From: Chloroflexi bacterium TSY
GTDB taxonomy: Bacteria; Chloroflexota; Anaerolineae; Caldilineales; Caldilineaceae
Direction: 5' to 3'
NCBI GenBank assembly: GCA_019217005.1
Contig: JAHBNG010000065.1
Coordinates: forward strand, 1-64,000
DNA: 64,000 nucleotides
The position numbers were made by a program, and so were the translations under genes. Below, in pieces: positions 44,356 through 55,286 of the stretch. Every line of letters begins with the position of its first letter. The stretch's first letter is position 1. The notes under the pieces are model-generated. The model was given only the letters and a program-made list of their open reading frames with translations. It had not been told where the DNA came from and made no database searches.

Positions 44356-45573
44356 ATGATCGATCACCCTCTGAAGAAGAAAAAAGTTGTCCTGGGAGTT
44401 ACGGGCAGCATTGCTTGCTATAAAGCAGCGGATCTGGCCAGCAAACTTACCCAAATAGGCACATCCGTTGATGCGATCCTCACACGTGGCGCATGCAACT
44501 TTGTGACACCCTTGACCTTCCAATCGGTTACCACTCGTAGAGCTTACACAGATGATGATCTATGGGGCAATGAAGCCCATGTTCTCCATGTGGGACTTGG
44601 TCACGAAGCGGATGCAATCCTGATCGCACCCGCCACAGCGAACACGATTGCACGCTTGGCCCATGGTCAATCTGACAATTTGCTCTGTCTGACGGCGATT
44701 GCAGCCACCTGTCCGCTCTTTCTGGCTCCTGCAATGGATGGGGGCATGTTTACACATCCAGCGACCCAAGCGAACCTGGCTTTACTGCAGCAGCGAGGGG
44801 CTATTCTCATCGGACCAGCAGAGGGGCGTCTAGCTTCTGGGCTTGTTGGACAAGGAAGGATGAGTGAACCAACAGAAATTTTGGGACAGTTGCGCTATCA
44901 ACTTTCACGTGGTGGCCCGTTGGCAAATCGCACAATTGTGATCACAGCTGGTGGAACACGAGAAGCGTTGGATCCAGTACGTTTTCTGACCAACCGCTCG
45001 TCGGGTCGGCAAGGATTTGCGTTGGCCCAGGCAGCACTCGATGCAGGAGGTAACGTGATATTGATTACATCAGCAAACGACCAGCCTGCGCCTCATGGTG
45101 CTTCATTGCTCTCCGTGACAAGCGCAGAGGAGATGGCTGATGCGGTATTGGCAGCAACGGAAACAGCTGATGCGCTGCTGATGGCAGCCGCTGTAGCAGA
45201 TTTTCGCCCCGCGCAAATCGCAGAACATAAGATCAAAAAACAAGATGGGATCCCCTCAATCGAGCTGACACCAACGCCTGACATTCTACAATCTGTAGCA
45301 GAACAGAAGGATCAGATGGGAAAACCCGATCTACTGATTGGTTTTGCAGCGGAAAGCCAGAATTTACTACAGAATGCACGAGATAAACTAGAGCGCAAAG
45401 GACTCCATTTTATTGTGGCCAATGATATCAACGCCACAGATGCAGGGTTTGCTGTCGAGACAAATCGCGTCACAATTTTGCACAGAAATGGAGAAGTCGA
45501 AAAGCTACCTCTCATGTCTAAAGCGGACGTCTCCATGCATATTGTTCAACATGTCATCGATCAACTGGTATGA
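44356..45573 (+). CDS. coaBC: Bifunctional phosphopantothenoylcysteine decarboxylase/phosphopantothenate-cysteine ligase
   Basis: 405 residues, full length. The N-terminal FMN decarboxylase (CoaC, about 1-185) shows [39 protein letters not shown] and PAMDGGMF. The C-terminal synthetase (CoaB, about 190-400) shows [33 protein letters not shown] and [10 protein letters not shown] with KIKKQ, and a GFAAES motif. It makes 4'-phosphopantetheine from 4'-phosphopantothenate with CTP and Cys. The stop overlaps the next start (ATGA at 45570). Confidence 0.95.
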   Translation: MIDHPLKKKKVVLGVTGSIACYKAADLASKLTQIGTSVDAILTRGACNFVTPLTFQSVTTRRAYTDDDLWGNEAHVLHVGLGHEADAILIAPATANTIARLAHGQSDNLLCLTAIAATCPLFLAPAMDGGMFTHPATQANLALLQQRGAILIGPAEGRLASGLVGQGRMSEPTEILGQLRYQLSRGGPLANRTIVITAGGTREALDPVRFLTNRSSGRQGFALAQAALDAGGNVILITSANDQPAPHGASLLSVTSAEEMADAVLAATETADALLMAAAVADFRPAQIAEHKIKKQDGIPSIELTPTPDILQSVAEQKDQMGKPDLLIGFAAESQNLLQNARDKLERKGLHFIVANDINATDAGFAVETNRVTILHRNGEVEKLPLMSKADVSMHIVQHVIDQLV

Positions 45574-47009
45574 AATCAGTCGGAATCGTTCATTGGCAAG
45601 ATCTGATCATCACTCTAATCGCTGGATTCTGTTTCGGTGTAGGATTCATGCTTCTAGGTTCCAATCGTGTCGTGGGGATTCTTCTCTTGCTCCTTGGGTT
45701 CGTATGCTCGCTGACATGTACTCGGCGAGCTTGGCAACTGCATCGTCATTCCTCAGACGCTCAATTCTCCAATATTAAAGATGGTCTACAAGCGTCTAAT
45801 ACAAACCTGGCCTCAAAGGAATATTCAGAGCAGCAGAAGGCGCAACAATCGGCCTCGGAGCCATCCCTGATCTCTTCTCCAATCATAGAGAAACTCCCAT
45901 CTTCCAAGCATTTGCTCGCTGGACTGGATACATCTGGACCAAAAATCGTCGCGATTGGGGGTGGGACCGGAATGCCCCAGCTTCTACGCGGGTTGCGGGA
46001 GTTTACAGACTCCATCACAGCGATTGTGACGGTGGCAGACGATGGAGGAAGTAGTGGACGCTTGCGACGTCAAATGGGGCTTCTGCCGCCTGGTGACTTT
46101 CGCAACAACATTGCTGCGCTGAGCGACTCTGAAGATTTGATGATGCGTCTCTTTCAATATCGATTTGCCCACCACGAAGTTGCGGATGATTCGCTCACGA
46201 CGAGCGAGTTGGCTGGCCATAGCTTCGGAAACTTATTTATCGCGACAATGGCATCCGTTACGGGCAGCTTCGAATCTGGGTTGGCAGAAAGCAGCCGAAT
46301 TCTTGCGGTTCGCGGACGCGTCTTGCCAAGCACCCTAGAACAGGTGGCTCTTTGTGCAGAAGTTCGCCGATCAAATCAATCGAGTGATTCAACAAATGAA
46401 GACGAATTGATTCTCGTGGAGGGAGAGAGCCAAATTCCAGAAGCAGGAGGACAAATTGAGCGTGTTTTTCTCAAACCAGAATCTGTACGTGCCTATCCCG
46501 AGGCAATCCGTGCGATTCTACAAGCCGATCTGATCGTCGCTGGTCCAGGAAGCTTCTTTACCAGCATCATCCCAAACCTATTGGTTCCGTCAGTCCGCGA
46601 AGCAATTTGTGCCTCCCCAGCACCGGCCATCTACATTTGCAATGTGGCGACTCAGCCAGGCGAAACCGACAATTATTCAGTGTCTGATCACATGTGGCAG
46701 TTACGTCGTCATGCAGGACATGCCTTTACAACTGCATTGGCCCACTGTCCACTCATGGTCAGTGAAGAGATAGAGAATGAAGAAAAGGATCCAATGCGAG
46801 AACGGATCAGGAGCGAACCAGTTGCCTTACCAAATCAATCGGAGCAAGATGGAATGGTCACCGATACAATCGGACGAATGACCATTACATATCGATTATT
46901 TACCGGTGATCTCGTCGACTCAAAGCGTCCTTGGCGACATGATCCGGTGAAATTAGCAACACGTTTATTAGAAGTTTATGGAGAGTGTCGAGGGGGTGGT
47001 TCATTTTAG
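45570..47009 (+). CDS. yvcK: YvcK/CofD-family protein with N-terminal membrane segment; C-terminus altered by an element
   Basis: 479 residues. An N-terminal hydrophobic hairpin (about 7-50, [17 protein letters not shown] and [15 protein letters not shown]) is followed by a linker and the YvcK domain: [19 protein letters not shown] near 127, [17 protein letters not shown] near 157, [14 protein letters not shown] near 175, [19 protein letters not shown] near 315. YvcK binds UDP-sugars and links carbon metabolism to cell-wall growth. At 46993 a 155-bp element begins, and the last residues (GGGSF) and TAG come from it. The native end would be ECRDINNRT with a nearby stop. Coupled to coaBC. Confidence 0.92.
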   Translation: MKSVGIVHWQDLIITLIAGFCFGVGFMLLGSNRVVGILLLLLGFVCSLTCTRRAWQLHRHSSDAQFSNIKDGLQASNTNLASKEYSEQQKAQQSASEPSLISSPIIEKLPSSKHLLAGLDTSGPKIVAIGGGTGMPQLLRGLREFTDSITAIVTVADDGGSSGRLRRQMGLLPPGDFRNNIAALSDSEDLMMRLFQYRFAHHEVADDSLTTSELAGHSFGNLFIATMASVTGSFESGLAESSRILAVRGRVLPSTLEQVALCAEVRRSNQSSDSTNEDELILVEGESQIPEAGGQIERVFLKPESVRAYPEAIRAILQADLIVAGPGSFFTSIIPNLLVPSVREAICASPAPAIYICNVATQPGETDNYSVSDHMWQLRRHAGHAFTTALAHCPLMVSEEIENEEKDPMRERIRSEPVALPNQSEQDGMVTDTIGRMTITYRLFTGDLVDSKRPWRHDPVKLATRLLEVYGECRGGGSF

Positions 47010-47147
47010 GCGGACAATTAGGTTTACATTTTTGCAAAGAGAAAAGATGTTTATATTTTCTACTTTGAGCCATGCTCAGGCAGAAAATGACCTCATATAG
47101 ATTTTTATCTATGTATCAAAAGTGTAAACCTAATTCTGAACCACCCC
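46993..47147 (-). mobile_element. 155-bp miniature element, 8-base duplication (copy C)
   Basis: Inverted relative to copies A and B. GTGTCGAG is duplicated at 46985-46992 and 47148-47155. It replaces the last eight or so codons of yvcK by five codons and a stop. Confidence 0.92.
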
Positions 47148-47251
47148 GTGTCGAGATATAAATAACCGTACATAAACTCTGACTTTCGACTCCTCTTGTG
47201 CTACAATAGCCTGTTATACTCACCCGGAAAAGTTTTATCCTGTTTCAACTC

Positions 47252-47283
47252 CAATAGAGACGCCACTTAAACATCGGACAACG
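47252..47283 (+). repeat. Half copy of the ACTTAAACTTCGGACAAT element
   Basis: AATAGAGACGCCACTTAAAC followed by ATCGGACAAC matches the left half of the element at 15062-15142 (minus strand). The right half is absent. Confidence 0.55.
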
Positions 47284-47374
47284 GAGTTGGTACTTTCAAA
47301 GTGAACATTGACCAATGTTGAAATGCTCTGGTTACAAGAGATATGGTATAAAATTTTTTTTGGAGAATTATATA

Positions 47375-48922
47375 CTCGATAGTTGTGAAATGAATATTTT
47401 CCAAATTTGACAAAAGAGACAAAAGTCATCTCAATAGATTGCATCAAGAAAAAAGTGCGAAAAAGGAGCCATCAAGATGCAATTGCCGATAGTGAATGTA
47501 GCGCCACTGGTCAGGGAGCATAGCGAAACCTTTCGTTCAGTATTTGCCAATCGTAAACAGTTTCGCCACTTTGAAAACTATCTGACGGGTCTGATGGTCT
47601 TGGACAACAAAAGCATGGCAAATATTGCCCGCTGCATTCTAGATAGTGCAGATAAGACGAATATATCACGGTATCTGAGTGAAGCTCCTTGGCGAGCCGA
47701 AAAACTCAATGATGAGCGTATAGGTTACATGAAGTCAGAGACAGCACAATACCAACGTTCAGAGTCAGAATCGGTATTAGCGATTGACGATACACTATGT
47801 GAACACGTGGGAAGTCTGTTCGAGTATATCGATACACACTACAATCATAGCAATGGTCAGCATCCACTGGCTCATAACTTAGTCACAAGTCACTATGTCA
47901 GTGGCGCTGTTCGTTTTCCGGTCGATGCAAGTATCTACCGACGGTACGAAGAGTTTACCGACTGGGAAGCATTTGTGGAAAACCATTTCCCAGTGACTGA
48001 GATTCCCAAGAAAAAGAAAGAACGAACCGCTTTTCATAAACGAGTGGATAGCCACCTATTAACTGACCCCGCCTTTCGAGGGCTAGACGAAGCGTTTAAG
48101 ACCAAGATAACCATTGCCAGTGAACTGGTTGAAAAGCTGTTGAACGAACCCTTATCTTTGGTTGGGCTCTCTTCGATGGTTGGTATCTCGCTCCAGATCT
48201 TCTAGCTGTACTCGATCGTCTGAATAAAGATTGGATCAGCATCTTGAAGTGCAATCGCAATCTGGAGACAAATAGCTTTCGTTTGCGAGATGAAGACGGT
48301 CAGCCGATAACTTTCGAGGGCCACATATTAAAGTCAAAGAGTTGGTCCCCTACATCCCCCAGAATGCCTACAAACCTGTCACCATTGATGGTCGTACTTA
48401 CTATACCTTTACCATGACTGTGCGTATCCCTTCTATCGGCAAGGTACGCATCGTGATTAGTTTTGATAATCCTGAATTGCAAGGCAATTAGGCCGTTTTA
48501 GTGACCAATCGCACTGATTGTAATGCCAAACGCATTCTCTCGATTTACCTGCTTCGTTGGCCTATCGAGACGGTTTATCAGGATGGTAAACAACTGCTTG
48601 GCCTTGATGAATATTGCATGCGAACTGCCCACGCCTTTCAAAAACATTGGTCTCTGGTCTTCGTGGCTTATTCTCTCTTGCACCTTGATTGTTTGGGACC
48701 ATCATTGGCTAAAACTCAATTCTCGCCCAAATCCCTTGGTGAGGCTACTCGGCAGCAAGCTCAGTCACTAATTCAAGATCTCATCTTGACTGCACATCAT
48801 GCCTTGAATGACGGACAGGAGATTGCAGAGGTCTTCGCTACCCTTTTCGTCAAACAGCAGGCCTGCTCTGCTTAATTTTGACTTTGTCAAATCCGGCACC
48901 TGCTCAAAATACAACTATCGAG
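47375..48922 (+). mobile_element. IS4-superfamily insertion sequence, full-length copy with 7-base duplication
   Basis: CTCGATAGTTGT and ACAACTATCGAG ends, TTATATA duplicated at 47368-47374 and 48923-48929. 1,548 bp. This is the complete form of the element at 6532-7804. Confidence 0.92.
47477..48875 (+). pseudogene. IS4-type transposase, full length but with frameshifts and a TAG
   Basis: MQLPIVNVAPLVREHSETF starts the protein; ESVLAIDDTLCEHVG has the first catalytic Asp. A one-base loss near 48137 (GAAAAGCTG against GAAAAAGCTG in the other copy) shifts the frame before LIFGWALFDGWYLAPD. Another base is missing near 48318. NPELQGN then meets an in-frame TAG at 48489-48491, followed by AVLVTNRTDCNAKRILSIYL and the Y-R-E-K motif LLRWPIETVYQDGKQLLG. 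Inactive here. The TAG is the only defect shared with the other copy. Confidence 0.85.
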
Positions 48923-49189
48923 TTATATAGAGTGGGCATCAATGATGATGTTCACGAACATATCTATTTGGTATGTTCACAACAAGCTGGCCTCCATATT
49001 GTTCCCAACCACAATGTGCTTTATGAGGTTCAAAATTATAGCACTCGCGCATAAATTCAATTAAATCCGGCTGTTATACGCAACCGAAAGTGCTCAGATT
49101 TATTTAAGTTTATAGCAGTGCTTAGTATAACCGCATCATCTAAATTCGGCTCTGTATGAAAACAGACAAATATGCGCTTGTCAACCGAA

Positions 49190-49259
49190 ATTGTGCGAAC
49201 GACCGATTCTACCTTATAGAACGGATCCATCATTGCCCAATTTTCTTGGATGAGCCCAA
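49190..49259. repeat. Second copy of the CAATTTTCTTRGATGAGCC element, upstream of gap
   Basis: CGAAATTGTGCGAA at about 49190 and CAATTTTCTTGGATGAGCC at 49241-49259 match the element at 35716-35786. It ends 7 bases before the gap ribosome site. It may be part of the gap 5' leader. Confidence 0.5.
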
Positions 49260-49278
49260 ACAATAGAAGGAGAAATAA

Positions 49279-50289
49279 ATGGCAACAAGGATTGCAATTA
49301 ATGGTTTTGGCCGCATCGGGCGGCAGGTCACAAAAGCATTGTTGGAAAATCATAAAGATAGCTTCGATCTAGTCGCCGTTAATGACTTAAGTGACGTCAA
49401 TACAAATGCCCATCTGTTTAAGTATGATACAAATTATGGTATTTATCCCGGCACCGTCGAAGCAGATGACAATGATATCATCATTGATGGTGATCGACTC
49501 AAAATTTTAAGCGAACGAGATCCTGCAAAGTTGCCCTGGGGTGATTTGGGTGTTGAGATTGTGGTAGAAAGCACCGGTATCTTCACCGAGGCAGAAAAGG
49601 CGGCGCTTCATATTCGAGCTGGTGCCAAGAAGGTCATCATTAGTGCCCCAGCCAAAGGTGAAGATATCACAATCTGTATGGGTGTCAACCACGATAAATA
49701 TGATGCCAGTCAACACCATGTGTTAAGTAATGCCAGCTGCACCACAAATTGTCTTGCACCAGCTGCCAAAGTGGTCAACGATACATTTGGTATCGTGCAG
49801 GGTTTAATGACCACGGTCCACTCCTATACAAGTGATCAGCGCGTTGTTGATCTGGTCCACAAAGATTTACGACGAGCTCGTGCGGCTGCCATGAACATCA
49901 TCCCCACAAGCACTGGCGCAGCCAAAGCCGTCGCTCTCGTTGTACCGGAGTTGCAAGGTAAATTTGATGGGATGGCGATGCGCGTTCCAACTTCGACTGT
50001 CAGCGTTGTTGATTTTGTTGCAAAAGTGAACAATCCTGGCAGCACAGCGGATTTACTGGCAGCATTCGATGCAGCAGCAGGCGGACCGATGAAGGGCATC
50101 TTGGCTGTCAGCCGTGAGCCATTGGTCAGCAGCGACTACAAAGGGAATCCTTTTAGCAGTATTATCGATGCTGACTTCACAGCTGCTTATGGCGATCTCG
50201 TCAAGGTTGTGACTTGGTATGACAATGAGTGGGCCTACAGTGTACGCGTGACAGACCTCGCTAAGTATATTGCCGACCAGGGATTATAG
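49279..50289 (+). CDS. gap: Glyceraldehyde-3-phosphate dehydrogenase
   Basis: 336 residues, full length. Oxidises glyceraldehyde 3-phosphate to 1,3-bisphosphoglycerate with [23 protein letters not shown] is the Rossmann start, [16 protein letters not shown] near 149 holds the catalytic Cys, [14 protein letters not shown] the catalytic His, and [18 protein letters not shown] the C-terminal signature. AGAAGGAGAAATAA precedes the ATG. pgk starts 7 bases after the stop, so they are one operon. Confidence 0.97.
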   Translation: MATRIAINGFGRIGRQVTKALLENHKDSFDLVAVNDLSDVNTNAHLFKYDTNYGIYPGTVEADDNDIIIDGDRLKILSERDPAKLPWGDLGVEIVVESTGIFTEAEKAALHIRAGAKKVIISAPAKGEDITICMGVNHDKYDASQHHVLSNASCTTNCLAPAAKVVNDTFGIVQGLMTTVHSYTSDQRVVDLVHKDLRRARAAAMNIIPTSTGAAKAVALVVPELQGKFDGMAMRVPTSTVSVVDFVAKVNNPGSTADLLAAFDAAAGGPMKGILAVSREPLVSSDYKGNPFSSIIDADFTAAYGDLVKVVTWYDNEWAYSVRVTDLAKYIADQGL

Positions 50290-50296
50290 ATTGAGC

Positions 50297-51469
50297 ATGG
50301 CAAAATTGAAAATCGAGGATCTTGACTGGGCAGGCAAAAAAGCTCTGGTACGCGTGGATTTCAACGTGCCAATCGATCAGGGGCGAATTCGTGATGATAT
50401 GCGCATTCGGGCAGCCCTGCCTACCATTCAAACCTTGTTACATCGGGAAGCAGCACTCATTCTCATGAGCCACTTGGGGCGTCCCAAGGGCGCTCCGGAT
50501 CCTGCCTACAGTCTTCAACCCATCGCGAGCCATTTAGGCACACTCGTGGATGCACCGGTTCACTTTGTGAACGATACAACGGGAAATCAGGCCCAGATCG
50601 CGGCAAACAATCTGAAACCAGGGGAGATTCTTGTCTTAGAGAATACGCGTTTTGACGCGCGCGAAACTGCGAACGATATCGAGATGGGGCGGCAATTGGC
50701 TGCGTTGGCTGATGTATACGTGAACGACGCATTGGGCAGTGCACATCGTGCCCACGCCAGTACCGAAGCAGTCGCTCATTTTCTGCCTGCTGTAGCGGGA
50801 CTCTTAATGGAAAAGGAGCTCGCTTACTTGGGCGATGCCTTAGAAAAACCGGAAGCCCCATTTGTTGCGATTTTGGGTGGAGCCAAAGTGAGTGACAAAA
50901 TTGCCGTTATCGAAGCATTGATGAAGAAAGTTGATGTGCTCTTGATAGGTGGCGGTATGGCCAATACCTTCTTGGCTGCTCAAGGATATGAGATGGGAGA
51001 CAGTTTGGTCGAACAAGACGCAATCCCAACTGCCCACGCATTGCTGCAGAATGGCTCAGGCATCATCCACCTTCCTGTGGATCTGCGTGTTGCGGATCGA
51101 TTTGCAGCAGACGCAGACAATGAGATTGTTAGCGTTGACGATGTGCCAGAGGGTTGGACGGCGCTTGATATCGGAACAGCCTCAATCGCCCACTATGCGA
51201 ATCGACTTGCAAGTGCAAAGACTGTCGTTTGGAATGGACCCATGGGGGTCTTCGAGTTTCCTGTCTTTGCGCAAGGGACAGTTGCCATCGCCGAAATTCT
51301 GGCCAATCTCCAGGGTGCCACGACAATTATCGGTGGCGGTGACAGCGCAGCAGCTGTCCAACAAGCAGGATTATCCGACAGGATGTCACATGTCAGCACC
51401 GGCGGTGGTGCGAGCTTAGAATTTCTGGAAGGGAAAGAGTTACCTGGCGTTGCGGCGCTAAGAACCTAA
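50297..51469 (+). CDS. pgk: Phosphoglycerate kinase
   Basis: 390 residues from ATG 50297 ([20 protein letters not shown]); an in-frame codon at 50270 would overlap gap and is not favoured. [20 protein letters not shown], the [20 protein letters not shown] region near 195, and the C-terminal ATP-site [13 protein letters not shown] and [13 protein letters not shown] are all present. It makes ATP from 1,3-bisphosphoglycerate. Downstream, about 3.8 kb of insertion elements separate it from tpiA. Confidence 0.97.
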   Translation: MAKLKIEDLDWAGKKALVRVDFNVPIDQGRIRDDMRIRAALPTIQTLLHREAALILMSHLGRPKGAPDPAYSLQPIASHLGTLVDAPVHFVNDTTGNQAQIAANNLKPGEILVLENTRFDARETANDIEMGRQLAALADVYVNDALGSAHRAHASTEAVAHFLPAVAGLLMEKELAYLGDALEKPEAPFVAILGGAKVSDKIAVIEALMKKVDVLLIGGGMANTFLAAQGYEMGDSLVEQDAIPTAHALLQNGSGIIHLPVDLRVADRFAADADNEIVSVDDVPEGWTALDIGTASIAHYANRLASAKTVVWNGPMGVFEFPVFAQGTVAIAEILANLQGATTIIGGGDSAAAVQQAGLSDRMSHVSTGGGASLEFLEGKELPGVAALRT

Positions 51470-51550
51470 CGAATTGTGAATTGTGAAGTCTAATTAAAAA
51501 TTTTGGTTCAACAGGATCTCATGTGGTTGACAGCATCGAATGAATTCGAC

Positions 51551-53038
51551 GCCTGTTACCTTATTTTTGCGCAACGAGAGCGTGATTCTATTCGTTCATG
51601 CAACTAGAGGGGGTTTCTAATCGGCCTCTAGATAGGATTTCAAGCAAATCAGAAGGTCACGAGAATAAGGATGTGAACTTAGCAGGTCAATCCGTGAAAG
51701 TGAGCCGTTCTGAAAAGAGAGAAAACCAGGTATTTGTAATAGATCTCGAACAATTCGTTTCTGCCGGAAAGGTTCAAATCTAGTATCCACGAGAGCTTGC
51801 TGATGGAAATGGCCTATCAAATTATGCGCCAAATCAGCCAAAAGGATAAGAGATTTTTGAGCTAGAAATAGGGTCTTGCGACGAAGCTAAGTGTAACCCC
51901 ATTTTATCATTACGGAATTGTTCGATTTCAGCCGCACCTCGATTGTCATAATATGAAATGAAGTGACGCTTGGATGGCAATTTGATGGTCGAAATGTAGT
52001 AACTGACACAAATTTGCTCGTTTTTCACTCTTTTTTTGAGAAAAAATGCGTACAGGGCGATTAAACTTGATAGGTGATGGAATTTCAGCCAGAAAGACGT
52101 CACCGCAAGGATCCCATCGAGTCACCTGTTGCGCCCACAGATGGGCACGACGGTTGGAGTTGCCCTTCATCATAAATTGATAGTTGCGGTTGAGCAGCCA
52201 CCGAATATTTTCTTCACTACCTGCACCGCCATCGGTGCGCCAGACGACTCGCTCGCGTTTTTTCTCGTCTAACTCTAATGAACTTTCCGTGGCAAGCACG
52301 GCTGGCTGAAACGATGGAGCTGTATGCTGACTCCCCTGGATAGAGGTCTGACCAAACCGTTTCATGGTATTTAACCGAACTTACACGGACCAATTGGCGT
52401 CCCGTTGCGTTTTTTTGCCGCTAAAATAGCCTTTTTGACTTTTCTGTGCCTTTTTGCCGCATGGTAATCCGGATAGGTCAAAGTCTAACCACAAGAACCC
52501 TCGCCAATCGTGGTTGTGTATTTGGCTTAGAGGCTTGCAGATTTCGCTGACCACACTCTAATTGACCGATATTCATTAGAGTTAGGGCGTCTAATGTACG
52601 AGACATATTTGATTGCTCACTAAGCTGCTCCATCCCATAAATTTTCGCAAGGAGTCTTTCTGGTCTGACCTTTGTATTGAACTCAGTCAGCGTTGCGCAA
52701 CCACATAATATGCTAACCAGCACCTGTTCCAACTTACTTGCTGGTGTATATTCATACGTTTTGACCGGTATTTCGATCTTCTTCAACGCAGTTAGCACTT
52801 TCTCTTGATGGTAGTGTGCCAGCAACGCAGCTAATGGTGCATACTGAGTATTGCTGATCTCGTTCGTTAGTCCGAATTCTATTGCCATGAATGCCTCCTT
52901 GGATCGGGTATCTCTAATGAATTTCTTTGAGGCTATCCTTTTTTCGGCATTTTGACGAATTTGATCGAATAGAATCAGGCTCTTATTGCGTCAACGAATA
53001 GAATTCCCTTCCCGTTGCGCAAAAATAAGGTGTTAAAC
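51551..53038 (-). mobile_element. IS1380-like insertion sequence, decayed
   Basis: ACCTTATTTTTGCGCAACG lies at both ends in inverse orientation, extended by ATTCTATTCGTT. The exact outer bases and target duplication are not clear. It encloses the transposase pseudogene on the minus strand. It lies between pgk and the tpiA block. Confidence 0.75.
51617..52888 (-). pseudogene. IS1380-family transposase, several frameshifts
   Basis: Minus strand, in pieces. N-terminal part MAIEFGLTNEISNTQYAPLA, with SNMSRTLDALT; middle part VVWRTDGGAGSEENIRWLLN with a catalytic Asp; then SYYDNRGAAEIEQFRNDKMG with the catalytic Glu, and a C-terminal part ADLAHNLIGHFHQQAL with IVRDLLQIPGFLSFQNG. Order and motifs match IS1380 transposases. 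At least three frame changes make it inactive. Confidence 0.75.
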
Positions 53039-53039
53039 C

Positions 53040-53186
53040 AAACCTGCTTATGGACATTAAGAAAATAATCCGGCAAAAAAAATCCAGTCAGCACGCCTCG
53101 TGCGGGTGGCGTCCCGTCAAGACCCGCACGGGGCGTGCTCGCTGAACGATTACCGAACTTAATTTTGAATCTTCATAAGCAGGTTT
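53040..53186. repeat. Hairpin element with AAACCTGCTTATG ends and a GC-rich stem
   Basis: AAACCTGCTTATG (53040) and CATAAGCAGGTTT (to 53186) are the ends. Inside, AGCACGCC..CGTGCGGGT (53090-53107) pairs with ACCCGCACG..GGCGTGCT (53122-53139). It stands out as GC-rich against its surroundings. Confidence 0.7.
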
Positions 53187-53261
53187 CCCGTGGCAGACGC
53201 CGGTTTCAACCGGTGGCCGTTTTGTCAACCACATGAGATCCAAAAGAGCCAAAATTTTTAA

Positions 53262-53372
53262 TGAAGTTCTTAGAAGTCATCTCGTTGCATTGACAATTGA
53301 GGCGCTTCCAGCGCAGCACTTGTGAGGCTGAATTGACACAACATCGACAAAAAATTGTCGATATTTCAGCCT
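53262..53372. repeat. Repeat shared with 55003-55125
   Basis: GACAATTGAGGCGCTTCCAG, CGCAGCAC, GAGGCTGAATTGACACAACA and TCGAC recur at 55003-55125 as GACAATTGAGGCACTTGCAG, CGCAGCAC, GAGACTGATTCGACACAACA and TCGAC. The two copies flank the IS701-type element at 53376. No function seen. Confidence 0.6.
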
Positions 53373-53375
53373 TAA

Positions 53376-54981
53376 TACTACTGTGCATCAAGTAAAGGCT
53401 CGATAATGTTCGATTTTTGCACAAGATAATGCGAGCGTTTAGCGGAAGCAAGACGACGTTGCTTGTAGCGAAGGCGCTCGATAGTCTCAGCGAGTGTCAA
53501 GACAGGTTTAGGCAGAACGGCATGGAGAAGTTCAACAACCTGTGGCAAAGTGAGAGCGGGGGCATCATATTTGAGGAAAAACTGAGAACGAGCCAAGAAA
53601 CCAAAGGCCAAAATGACTAAGGTCATATGATGATGCCAACCGAGCCAACTGCGAGTTTCATATTCGTTGAGTCCGAGAAACTGCTTGGCTTGTTCAAAAT
53701 GGTTTCAATGGGCCAACGCAAAGCAGAAACAGTGGCGAAGTCATCCAAGGAAGTCTCAAGGTGCATTGAGAGAAAGTATTGCAGAGAGCAATCGGGATTG
53801 CGGCGGACGATGAGCCAGAGAGCAGAACCGGGGAGCCCATTGCGGACAGAGACAATGCGGCGACAAGCAATGGAAGCAACGATGAAGCCCTTGGAGCCCT
53901 CTTTGAGAACATGCTGTTGCCACTCATGCTCCTGGAAGGTGTCAGCGAGTTGAGCAACGGTGAGAGGCGTAGGTTCACCAGGCCGGACGCGGAGCTTGGA
54001 AGCTTTGCGCCCGCATCCAGATGATGCGGGCAGATAGGTCTGGGGGCTGGAGGTCCAGACACGAGTCTCTTTGGGCACTTCAGCAAAGTAGCTGTAAGCG
54101 GTTTGGCCATCAATGCAGTCAAGCAGATGAGTATCTTTGCCAAAGGCTTCATCCATAGTGATCCAGCGGATGGGCAACGCACCCAGGGCGTGCGTCTGCT
54201 CAATCATGGACCAAGCCAATTCATTTTTTGTTTGGAAGGTCAGGTCAGTGGGAAGACCGGTTTTGTACCGCTTCTCTGCATACTCATCACTAAACCATTC
54301 TTGGGGGATATACAACCGACAGTTCAGTAAGGTATAGCCATGAGAGCTATTATATCCCAGGAAGACTCCGGCTTGACAGTTGGCGATCTTGCCCAGTTCG
54401 CCACACCGCTGCCGCTTGACGCCCACTGACTCTTCTCCTTGCTTGGGAATGTCGCTCCCATCCAGGAGTAAGACGCCATTTGCGTCTCCCAACAACTCAC
54501 CTGTCTGTCGAGTATGTTCCGCCAGCATCGCTTCACCGCTCCAGCGGCTCTGACCCACAAAGCTTTGCAGGGGGCGTACACCCGATTCTCCTACTGTCGC
54601 CAGCGCGATGTTCTCGGCCGATTTGCGTTTGATTTCGGGGTCTAACAAGCCTCGCATGTAGTGGTACGCATGCTCTCTGAGCCACATGGCTGAAGTATGG
54701 ACTATATATGGCATGATACTCCTGGAGTTGGTCGGCCAGTGCCGCCAGTTGCTCTTCTGTCAGTTCCAGCAGCGGCGGGCTTTCCAGTTGGCTGTAGTCA
54801 TATTGATTGACTGCTTGAGCAAGTTTCATCTTGATTTCCTTTCATCGAAGACTGCTTCATTTTATTGGCTCTTCAGTCTATCTCATTTTTCCTTTGCATT
54901 CTGTTTGCGTTTTGTTAGCAATATGCCCAGAAATATAACGAATTTCCTTTGTGTTTCACAATATATTGCTGCACAGTAGTA
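53376..54981 (-). mobile_element. IS701-family insertion sequence, decayed copy
   Basis: TACTACTGTGCA and TGCACAGTAGTA ends, TTAA duplicated at 53372-53375 and 54982-54985. That fits the 4-base YTAR target of IS701. 1,606 bp against 1,612 bp for the intact copy at 59612. The six missing bases lie in three places within the transposase. Confidence 0.93.
53378..54829 (-). pseudogene. IS701-family transposase, three small deletions
   Basis: Compared with the intact gene at 59614-61071, two bases are missing near 54675 (in the N-terminal part, after YFSHVAQR), bases are missing near 53758-53768 (after LQYFLS) and one A near 53699 (before the E motif, ETILNKPSS instead of ETIFEQAKQFLG). One substitution (GCATCCAG for GCGTCCAG) changes an Arg to a Cys at about 54015. 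All other sequence is the same as far as I compared it. Confidence 0.9.
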
Positions 54982-55002
54982 TTAAGCGCCTATCGAATTG
55001 TG

Positions 55003-55130
55003 AATTGTCGAATTGCTGAATGTTTAATGAGGGCTCTTGGAATCTCATTCGTACCATCGACAATTGAGGCACTTGCAGCGCAGCACCAACGAGACTGATT
55101 CGACACAACATCGACGATTCTTCGGATAAG
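55003..55130. repeat. Second copy of the CAATTGAGGC repeat
   Basis: See 53262-53372. This copy ends in GATTCTTCGGATAAGCAC, which is also the right end of the 80-bp elements, so pieces of several small elements are joined here. Confidence 0.55.
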
Positions 55131-55206
55131 CACGAATAGCCACATCATTTAAACTTCGGACAATTGTCTTCCGATGGAAAACGAATCTATTATCCGAAGT
55201 TTACGA
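55131..55206. mobile_element. Miniature inverted-repeat element (ACTTAAACTTCGGACAAT family)
   Basis: TTTAAACTTCGGACAATTG and its inverse ATTATCCGAAGTTTA enclose about 30 bases. Same family as 15062-15142. It touches the 80-bp element that follows. Confidence 0.7.
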
Positions 55207-55286
55207 ACCTAATCCGAAAAGTGGTTGTGAATCTGACTAACTTCTCAGGCAGGAGTGGTTTGTCACAGAATTTTTCGGATAAGCAC
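55205..55286 (+). mobile_element. About 80-bp miniature element
   Basis: GAACCTAATCCGAAAAGTGG opens and TTTTTCGGATAAGCAC closes it, with TAA after it. Same family as 9762-9842 and 58916-58994. It ends 34 bases before the start of the small unknown gene. Confidence 0.75.

Larger units (their letters stand above)
47323..49054 (+). pseudogene. Small gene of unknown function split by the IS
   Basis: With the IS (47375-48922) and one TTATATA removed, a 58-codon frame appears: MLWLQEIWYKIFFGELYRVG, then INDDVHEHIYLVCSQQ, then AGLHIVPNHNVLYEVQNYST and RA before TAA at 49052. The sequence is protein-like on both sides of the cut and the frame joins without a shift, so the IS hit a real coding stretch, perhaps the end of a longer gene already cut upstream by an element near 47252. 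No family recognised. Confidence 0.5.
51492..53265. repeat. Outer inverted repeat enclosing an IS and a hairpin element
   Basis: ATTAAAAATTTTGG at 51493 with GGATCTCATGTGGTTGACA (about 51512-51530) is repeated in inverse at about 53216-53265. Between the arms lie the IS1380-like element and a hairpin element. A version of the motif (GGATCTCGGCTGGTTGACA) also occurs at about 37345. So an older miniature element was invaded by an IS. Confidence 0.6.
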
